DNA of 6,913 nucleotides from Lactobacillus sp. UBA5815 (GTDB taxonomy: Bacteria; Bacillota; Bacilli; Lactobacillales; Lactobacillaceae): contig DICX01000032.1 in the NCBI GenBank assembly GCA_002417825.1, forward strand, positions 1-6,913, given 5' to 3'. A program made the position numbers and the translations under genes. Positions 1 through 4,456 of this stretch are shown piece after piece (the first letter of the stretch is position 1; each line of letters starts with the position of its first letter). Below the pieces are notes generated by a model. That model was not told where the DNA came from, ran no database searches, and was given only the letters and a program-made list of their open reading frames with translations.

Positions 1-1
1 T

Positions 2-208
2 TTCAATTTAGGACGTCTGGTTGATGCGGATGTTTTAATAGCAAAACAACCGGAAGCAATTTCACGTCGACAGCTCGGACTGCCAGTACGCCGTTGTTTT
101 ATATGCCAGCGACCTGCTAAATTTTGTTCACGATCACGTCGGCATTCAGTCGAAGATCTTCAAAAATTTATTTCTGATCTGTATTTCAAGGAGGTTCACG
201 CTAAATGA
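2..208 (+). CDS. citX: Citrate lyase holo-ACP synthase CitX, C-terminal part (5' end outside window)
   Basis: An open frame runs in from the left edge for 68 codons and stops at TGA 206-208. CitX (apo-citrate lyase phosphoribosyl-dephospho-CoA transferase) attaches the 2'-(5''-triphosphoribosyl)-3'-dephospho-CoA prosthetic group to the acyl carrier subunit CitD. Visible family features are GRLVDADV near the start of the fragment, the ISRRQLGLPVRRCFIC stretch, and a second Cys with an Arg-rich tail (FCSRSRRH). This is the conserved C-terminal part of the family, so roughly the first two thirds of the protein are missing because the window is cut. The stop codon overlaps the citG start in an ATGA arrangement, so the two are translationally coupled. 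In some bacteria CitX and CitG are one fused polypeptide; here they are separate. The rest of the cit operon (citC, D, E, F) is expected upstream but is not seen. Confidence 0.9.
   Translation, partial: FNLGRLVDADVLIAKQPEAISRRQLGLPVRRCFICQRPAKFCSRSRRHSVEDLQKFISDLYFKEVHAK
188..194 (+). promoter_or_regulatory. Ribosome binding site of citG
   Basis: AAGGAGG is a full anti-Shine-Dalgarno match lying inside the last codons of citX. It is 10 bases before the ATG at 205, slightly long but acceptable, and no other in-frame start fits better. Confidence 0.75.
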
Positions 209-1032
209 CATTAGCGGATGATGCGCAGCGTGCCCTTCTTTATGAAGTCGTCACTTGTCCCAAACCAGGGTTAGTAGATCCTATAAGTTCAGGTCCTCAT
301 CCTGATATGGATGTTTATCTTTTTATTGACAGTAGTCTTGCTTTGCGGAGTTATTTTGAAACTGCAGAAAAAATTGGCAAACAATTCGAAGGGACAGATT
401 TGACTGAAATGTTCCAAATTTTGCGACGTGCCGGACAAAAAGCAGAAATCACCATGTTTACGGCAACAAATGGGGTGAACACCCATAAAGGGGCTATTTT
501 TTCTTTAGGGATTTTAGTCTGTGCAGAAAGTTATCGTTTATGTCATCGTGAATCGGATGTTTTTTCGATCGTTCGGCATATGACTGATCATCTCGTTACT
601 AGAGATTTTAAAAAGAAACTAATGGCTAAACCTCCAGTGACTGCTGGAGAAAAGCAATACTATCGTTATGGTTTAACAGGAAGTCGTGGACAAGCACAAG
701 CAGGTTACCCAATTGTTGCTGAAGTCGCACTGCCTTTTTTGCGAGACGCTAAGGGAAATTTAAACGAGCGCCTTTTGGATACGTTGATGAAAATTGCGAC
801 ACGTGCAGATGATTCTAGTTTGATTAAACGTGCGCATGACCCTAAAATTGTAACGTGGCTTCATCAGGAAGCAGAAAGATATTTAGCTTTGGGAGGAAGT
901 CAAAGTGAAGCAGGCCGTCAATTCTTAAAGCGCTTCGATCAATATTGCTTGTCACATCATTATAGTTTGGGAGGGTGTGCGGATTTATTGATATTGACGA
1001 TTTTTATCGGTATCAGACGCCAAATTATTTGA
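205..1032 (+). CDS. citG: Triphosphoribosyl-dephospho-CoA synthase CitG
   Basis: This 275-residue protein is the soluble enzyme that condenses ATP with 3'-dephospho-CoA, releasing adenine, to give 2'-(5''-triphosphoribosyl)-3'-dephospho-CoA, the precursor CitX loads onto citrate lyase ACP. Family motifs run in order: ALLYEVVTCPKPGLVD (10-25) followed by the DMDVYLFIDS segment (34-43); TNGVNTHKGAIFSLG (88-102), the conserved THKG loop; GLTGSRGQAQAGYP (156-169); and a C-terminal GGCADLL (256-262). Length is normal for stand-alone CitG. Two motifs deviate from the forms I remember: DDSSLIKRA (202-210) where many homologues have DDTN-L--RGG, and Cys258 where GGSADLL is usual. The protein is otherwise full length with no frameshift, so it is probably functional. 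It overlaps citX by four bases, and the ThrE-family gene starts 13 bases after its stop, which suggests one operon. Confidence 0.94.
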   Translation: MTLADDAQRALLYEVVTCPKPGLVDPISSGPHPDMDVYLFIDSSLALRSYFETAEKIGKQFEGTDLTEMFQILRRAGQKAEITMFTATNGVNTHKGAIFSLGILVCAESYRLCHRESDVFSIVRHMTDHLVTRDFKKKLMAKPPVTAGEKQYYRYGLTGSRGQAQAGYPIVAEVALPFLRDAKGNLNERLLDTLMKIATRADDSSLIKRAHDPKIVTWLHQEAERYLALGGSQSEAGRQFLKRFDQYCLSHHYSLGGCADLLILTIFIGIRRQII

Positions 1033-1045
1033 AAGGAAGTTTTTC

Positions 1046-2395
1046 ATGTCTGAAAAGACACCAGAGTATCATCATCTCTCAAGACATCATCACATGCACA
1101 TTCATTGGAATGAATTTTTTGATCAGCGATTCTCAACCATTGCACGAGAGGGGACAATCGTTGAACGAACTAGTTTAGTTGGTCAAATTGGATTATTGCT
1201 GCTCAGTTGCGGAACTGGTGCTTGGCGGGTTCGTGACTCAATGAATAAGATCGCACGTAGTTTGGACATGACTTGCTCGGCGGATATCGGCCTTGTTTCT
1301 TTACAATATACTTGTTTTGATACTGGGGAGCAAAGTTGTACGCAAGTCTTGAGTTTGCCAAGTACGAACGTCAATATGGCTAAACTTGACCGATTGGAAC
1401 GATTTGTAGATGAATTCGCTGAATCTAATGGCGAGTGGACGATTGGCGAAATTCATAAACGATTACTGGCGATGAATCGTCAACCTTCAAAATATCAGCC
1501 GATTCATTTGGGATTAGCCGCTGGTCTGGCCTGTTCAGCCTTTATTTTTTTACTCGGTGGTTCTTGGCCAGAAATGATTTGTTCATTTTTTGGTGCTGGT
1601 TTTGGTAATTTTGTTCGTGCCAAGATGGGAAAGCATCAGTTGACTTTATTAGCTAAAATCGTGGTTTCAGTTAGTTTAGCTTGTTTGGTCTATTTTTTGG
1701 CTTTTCAACTTTTAAGTCAATTCGGACATGTGAGCTGGGTCCATGAAGATGGCTATATCGGTGCGATGCTTTTTGTGATTCCAGGTTTTCCTTTTATCAC
1801 AGCGGGGCTTGATTTTTCTAAATCAGATCTTCGTTCTGGATTGGAACGGCTAGCGTATGCCTTATTGATCATTTTAGTCGCGACTTATTCTGGTTGGTGT
1901 GTTGCATTGCTTTTAAACATGCATCCGCATAGTTTTGCAGTTTTGCATTTGGCGCCATCCGTCTTGTTTTTGTTTCGATTAGTGGCTAGTTTTTGCGGTG
2001 TCTTTGGCTTTTCAATTATGTTCAATTCGACTGTTAGAATGGCGTTGACTGCAGGATTAGTAGGTGCGATAGCCAATACGCTGCGACTGAGCTTGATTTC
2101 TTGGTATCTTTTTCCTGCTGGGGGAGCTGCCTTTTTGGGTGCACTGACTGCAGGACTTTTGGCCTCGATCGTTGGACGTAAAGTTGGGTATCCTCGTATT
2201 GGCATCACGGTTCCTGCTATCGTAATCATGGTTCCAGGATTATATATGTACGAGATGATGTTCAATTTTGGACTGAATTCAATTGCGAATGGTGCGATGT
2301 GGGCGGCCAAGACATTGATGATCATTTTGGCATTGCCTTTAGGATTGATTACGGCACGTATTTTAACGGATAAAATTTGGCGTAAAGTAGACTGA
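1046..2395 (+). CDS. Threonine/serine exporter family membrane protein (ThrE-type, fused two-domain form)
   Basis: This 449-residue integral membrane protein has the layout of the ThrE family, in which an N-terminal DUF1212-type half and a C-terminal DUF3815-type half are joined. Residues 22-150 form a soluble domain with the signature SCGTGAWRVRDSMNKIA (54-70). Hydrophobic segments start at about 153-171 and then alternate to the C-terminus. The first half ends with PGFPFITAGLDFSKSDLRSG (246-265), matching the family's PG-P-I-G--D----D---G pattern. The second half contains FPAGGAAFLGALTAG (356-370), GRKVGYPR (377-384) and VPGLYMYEMM (396-405). The N-terminus is His-rich (seven His between residues 9 and 20). 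The ATG at 1046 is chosen because AAAGGAAG at 1032-1039 is well spaced; the next in-frame ATG (1094) has no Shine-Dalgarno. Known members export threonine and serine by proton antiport; the substrate here is not shown by sequence. Its position directly behind citG suggests co-expression with citrate metabolism. Confidence 0.87.
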   Translation: MSEKTPEYHHLSRHHHMHIHWNEFFDQRFSTIAREGTIVERTSLVGQIGLLLLSCGTGAWRVRDSMNKIARSLDMTCSADIGLVSLQYTCFDTGEQSCTQVLSLPSTNVNMAKLDRLERFVDEFAESNGEWTIGEIHKRLLAMNRQPSKYQPIHLGLAAGLACSAFIFLLGGSWPEMICSFFGAGFGNFVRAKMGKHQLTLLAKIVVSVSLACLVYFLAFQLLSQFGHVSWVHEDGYIGAMLFVIPGFPFITAGLDFSKSDLRSGLERLAYALLIILVATYSGWCVALLLNMHPHSFAVLHLAPSVLFLFRLVASFCGVFGFSIMFNSTVRMALTAGLVGAIANTLRLSLISWYLFPAGGAAFLGALTAGLLASIVGRKVGYPRIGITVPAIVIMVPGLYMYEMMFNFGLNSIANGAMWAAKTLMIILALPLGLITARILTDKIWRKVD

Positions 2396-2417
2396 TTAGA
2401 TTAATTTTATTGGTACC

Positions 2418-2457
2418 AAAAAGAGAGCATGATCGGGTATGATTATGCTCTCTTTTT
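2418..2457. terminator. Intrinsic terminator, probably bidirectional, between the convergent ThrE-family gene and ybaK
   Basis: AAAAAGAGAGCAT (2418-2430) pairs perfectly over 13 bp with ATGCTCTCTTTTT (2445-2457). The stem continues inward by four more pairs (2431-2434 with 2441-2444, one of them G-U), leaving a six-base loop. The arm begins with five A and ends with five T, so either strand gives a hairpin with a U-run. It lies 22 bases after the ThrE-family stop. On the other strand it is about 88 bases after the ybaK stop, where no other terminator was seen. It therefore ends the cit operon and probably ybaK too. Confidence 0.9.
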
Positions 2458-2466
2458 AAAAGAAAC

Positions 2467-2545
2467 GTTGATTTTGATTTTTGTTTGGCATCAAAATGAC
2501 GCTATAATAATAAAATGAAGATTAAAAATGGTTGATTTTGATTTT
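2467..2545. repeat. 15-bp direct repeat pair flanking a candidate promoter
   Basis: GTTGATTTTGATTTT occurs at 2467-2481 and again at 2531-2545, 64 bases apart start to start. The first copy runs into the -35 box of the candidate promoter at 2481-2508; the second covers the last base of the ybaK stop codon. ATCAAAAT at 2490-2497 is the reverse complement of the core ATTTTGAT in both copies (2471-2478 and 2535-2542), so the set could serve as an operator. The sequence is AT-rich and short, so chance is possible. The 2396-2544 gap holds only this repeat set, the terminator and the promoter; I see no gene in it. Confidence 0.4.
2481..2508 (+). promoter_or_regulatory. Candidate sigma-A promoter reading antisense to ybaK
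   Basis: TTGTTT (2481-2486), a 16-base spacer and a perfect TATAAT (2503-2508) lie just downstream of the cit operon terminator. Transcription would begin near 2515, run antisense through the whole of ybaK and could reach prmA (start 3100), giving a leader of nearly 600 bases. No coding frame of useful size begins at the predicted start. The -10 is consensus but the -35 matches weakly at its last three positions, and AT-rich intergenic DNA often produces such matches. Confidence 0.45.
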
Positions 2546-3042
2546 CATTCCAACAAATCTGCAAAAGTACCATGAGTAACTTTTTGCAGCTCATTGGGAT
2601 TTAGAAAGATGCTTCGGCCGACTTCACCACTGGAAACTGCAATTTGGAGTTCGTTCTTCATTGAAAGATCTAAAAAGATGGGAAAATGATGCTTTTCGTA
2701 AATTCCAATTGGTGTATTCGCACCATGAACATAACCGGTCGTTGCAACTAATTTTTTTAATGGCAGCATCTCACATTTTTTGTTTCCCGAAACACGCGCC
2801 AATTTTTTTAAAGCCAGATGTTCCGTAACGGGGACCACACCAACGATAGGACCAGTAAGGTTTCCAGTACAAACTAGCGTTTTATAAACAAGATGTTCAT
2901 CTTGCTTTAAAACAGAAGTATCCATTCTTGCAATACCGCCTTTCTTGACCGTAGAAAATTTTAATGGTTTGTATGCGATTTGTTGCTGGTCAAGAAATTT
3001 TTCAACTAATGTTTTTTTGAGTTTGTCTTTTTTCTTAGTCAT
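2545..3042 (-). CDS. ybaK: Cys-tRNA(Pro) deacylase, YbaK/EbsC family
   Basis: This 165-residue cytoplasmic protein belongs to the YbaK/ProX-like editing domain family, which hydrolyses mischarged Cys-tRNA(Pro) in trans. Features are a Lys-rich N-terminus (residues 3-10), KPLKFS leading into the fold, HLVYKTLVCTGN (50-61) holding the conserved active-site Lys (here K54), PVTEHLALKKLAR (71-83), the Gly-rich loop GYVHGANTPIGI (103-114) and SSGEVGRSIFLNP (137-149). The loop differs from the more common GG-SP form, having HGANTP. Length is typical for the family. The start is supported by AAGGGTG (3051-3057 on this strand), 8 bases before the ATG at 3042-3040. The gene stands alone: convergent with the ThrE-family gene and divergent from prmA. 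Family membership is clear; tRNA specificity (Cys-Pro versus another mischarged pair) is inferred from the family. Confidence 0.92.
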   Translation of the reverse strand: MTKKKDKLKKTLVEKFLDQQQIAYKPLKFSTVKKGGIARMDTSVLKQDEHLVYKTLVCTGNLTGPIVGVVPVTEHLALKKLARVSGNKKCEMLPLKKLVATTGYVHGANTPIGIYEKHHFPIFLDLSMKNELQIAVSSGEVGRSIFLNPNELQKVTHGTFADLLE

Positions 3043-3060
3043 TCAATTATCACCCTTTTT

Positions 3061-3089
3061 ATATAAACACCAACAGAAACCCATGTCAA
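3061..3089 (-). promoter_or_regulatory. Candidate sigma-A promoter of ybaK
   Basis: Read on the minus strand, a perfect TTGACA -35 (3089-3084) is followed by a 17-base spacer and TTATAT (3066-3061); an 18-base reading gives TATATA. The start site would fall near 3056-3053, at or inside the ybaK ribosome binding site, so the leader would be very short, which weakens the call. The -35 box overlaps the prmA ribosome binding site on the opposite strand. Confidence 0.42.
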
Positions 3090-3094
3090 AGGAG
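3088..3094 (+). promoter_or_regulatory. Ribosome binding site of prmA
   Basis: AAAGGAG lies five bases before the ATG at 3100 and fixes that start. No strong + strand promoter is visible in the 57-bp gap to ybaK; the best match (TTGTCT 3023-3028 with AATTAT 3045-3050) is weak. prmA may therefore also depend on the promoter at 2481-2508. Confidence 0.75.
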
Positions 3095-3099
3095 TTAAT

Positions 3100-4038
3100 A
3101 TGTCATTACTTGTTGTTACAATTGAAACGAGCCACGAAGCCGAAGAAGCTTTGACCGAATTCTTGAAAACGGATTTAGGTGCTCTGGGCATTGAAAGCCG
3201 CAGTCGGACTGAACTTCTTAAAAAAAGTGATGCTAAAGCAGATTTAACCGAAAATGCTCTAAAAAAGATACCGGAAGATCTTGAATTGACTGCTTATTTT
3301 TCACCAAAAACTCGTGTTGAAACGATAGATGATGCATTGAAAGCCAAATTTGAGCAATTGAAAACCTTTCATTTAAGAACAGGTTCTCAACGAATCAAAA
3401 CGAGTTTTTTGGCCGATCAGGATTGGCAGTTGAACTGGGAAAAGTATTATCATCAAAATTTGTTTTCACGTCATTTGGCTACTGTTCCCAAGTGGGAAAC
3501 TTTTCGGCCTGCTTTTCCCGATCAAATTTCAATCAAATTGAATCCTAAACTTTCTTTTGGTACGGGCGATCATGTGACGACGCAATTGGCGTTGTTGCTT
3601 CTTGAAAAAACGATGTCAAAACCGTTGACGGTGATCGATGTAGGAACGGGATCAGGAATTTTAGCCATCGCAGCCGCTAAATTAGGTGCGCCCAAAGTTA
3701 TGGCAACAGATGTTGCAGAAGAAGCAATAAGAGCAAGTCATGAAAATATCAGGTTAAATCAAGTTTCACAAATAGAATTGAAGAAAACGAGCCTTCTTGA
3801 CGATATTGAGGGAAAGTTTGATTTGGTCATGGCAAATATGCTCGCTGAATTTTTAATACCACTGATTCCACAACTGCATGACCATTTGAATGAGCAAGGA
3901 CATGTGATCTTATCAGGTATCGATCAAAAACAGCTGCCGCGTCTTGAGTCGGTGCTTAAAAAACATCATTTTATGGTTGAATTAATGATGAAACAGTCTC
4001 ATTGGATCGCGTTGCTCATCACACCAGTTCATGATTAG
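3100..4038 (+). CDS. prmA: Ribosomal protein L11 methyltransferase PrmA
   Basis: This 312-residue cytoplasmic SAM-dependent class I methyltransferase is expected to methylate ribosomal protein L11 (Lys side chains and the N-terminal amine). The N-terminal substrate-recognition domain (about 1-100) is followed by the linker DQDWQLNWEKYYH (106-118), typical of PrmA. The catalytic domain shows LSFGTGDHVTTQLAL (151-165), SAM motif I VIDVGTGSGILAIAAAKLGA (178-197), an acidic loop after strand 2 (TDVAEEAI, 203-210), the PrmA-specific FDLVMANMLAEFLIPL (240-255), and GHVILSGI (267-274). Length is standard. One difference from the form I remember is GTGDH in place of GTGTH. It is the first gene of a + strand run leading to rel and dtd. 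In many Firmicutes the 16S rRNA methyltransferase gene rsmE comes next; here it does not. Confidence 0.95.
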   Translation: MSLLVVTIETSHEAEEALTEFLKTDLGALGIESRSRTELLKKSDAKADLTENALKKIPEDLELTAYFSPKTRVETIDDALKAKFEQLKTFHLRTGSQRIKTSFLADQDWQLNWEKYYHQNLFSRHLATVPKWETFRPAFPDQISIKLNPKLSFGTGDHVTTQLALLLLEKTMSKPLTVIDVGTGSGILAIAAAKLGAPKVMATDVAEEAIRASHENIRLNQVSQIELKKTSLLDDIEGKFDLVMANMLAEFLIPLIPQLHDHLNEQGHVILSGIDQKQLPRLESVLKKHHFMVELMMKQSHWIALLITPVHD

Positions 4039-4069
4039 TGCTAAACTAATGAAAAAAAGGGAAATCAAT

Positions 4070-4456
4070 ATGAAAAAACTTAAAGATACTCGTTTTTTAA
4101 AGGTGATCGTCAATGGCTGGCGGGTTATCAATAAAAAAGCTTTTATGCCAATACTTGAATTGACACTTTTCAGTGTTATCGTCTGGACGCTATTTTCATT
4201 ATTTCATTTGAACAAGGAGTGGCGTATTGGATTAGTATTTTTGATTTTAAACAGTGTTGTGGCTTACCAGATTGGAAGGATCGTCAAGAAAAGGCAGTTA
4301 CGTCAATGGTGGTTACTGGTTTTTCCTGTTGTTTTTTCGATTGCCGTTGTTTTGCATTATGCAAAGTATAATTATTTATTGAGTTTAATGTATTTAGCCA
4401 TCAGTTTTTTGGGATTATGGCAAAATGAATTTTATCGCGAAAAAAGGGTGAAATGA
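4070..4456 (+). CDS. Small four-helix membrane protein of unknown function, upstream of rel
   Basis: I do not recognise this 128-residue protein. It has four hydrophobic segments, at about residues 25-46, 52-72, 80-98 and 101-118. Basic residues in the N-terminus (KKLKD), the middle loop (KKRQLRQ, 73-79) and the C-terminus (REKRVK) predict both ends in the cytoplasm by the positive-inside rule. No signal peptide, cysteine pair or enzymatic motif is visible. The ATG at 4070 is preferred because AAGGGA (4057-4062) lies seven bases upstream. Two earlier in-frame ATGs (4031, 4049) have no Shine-Dalgarno, and the first would overlap the end of prmA. The 31-base gap to prmA and the overlap of its stop with the rel start place it in the same transcript, translationally coupled to rel. 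Base composition and codon use look like the neighbours. Confidence 0.85.
   Translation: MKKLKDTRFLKVIVNGWRVINKKAFMPILELTLFSVIVWTLFSLFHLNKEWRIGLVFLILNSVVAYQIGRIVKKRQLRQWWLLVFPVVFSIAVVLHYAKYNYLLSLMYLAISFLGLWQNEFYREKRVK
4446..4451 (+). promoter_or_regulatory. Ribosome binding site of rel, deciding between two adjacent ATGs
   Basis: GGGTGA, preceded by AAAAA, precedes ATGATG at 4453-4458. The core is almost touching the first ATG (4453) but is four to five bases from the second (4456), which is therefore the better start. The upstream gene's TGA (4454-4456) is embedded in the same ATGATG, so ribosomes ending there can restart directly. Confidence 0.65.

Noticed and set aside
975..1178. A 67-codon frame spanning the citG end and ThrE-family start, which could hint at a frameshift
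   Set aside because: CitG reaches its conserved C-terminal GGCADLL motif and a normal length before its stop, and the ThrE-family gene has its own ribosome binding site and start; no frameshift is needed.
1885..2325. A 146-codon minus-strand open frame inside the ThrE-family gene
   Set aside because: It lies fully opposite a well-supported membrane protein gene, has no ribosome binding site or recognisable domain, and its composition is that of an antisense shadow.
2410..2419. A perfect 10-bp palindrome, TTGGTACCAA, just before the cit operon terminator
   Set aside because: It has no loop, overlaps the A-run of the terminator stem, and one short palindrome in an intergenic region is expected by chance.
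2515..2535. A six-codon peptide (MKIKNG) directly after the candidate promoter at 2481-2508
   Set aside because: No Shine-Dalgarno, the ATG sits at the predicted transcription start, and it is too short to support as a gene.
4031..4069. An upstream extension of the small membrane protein to the ATG at 4031 (13 more residues) or at 4049
   Set aside because: Neither ATG has a ribosome binding site and the first overlaps the end of prmA; AAGGGA before 4070 fits the shorter start.
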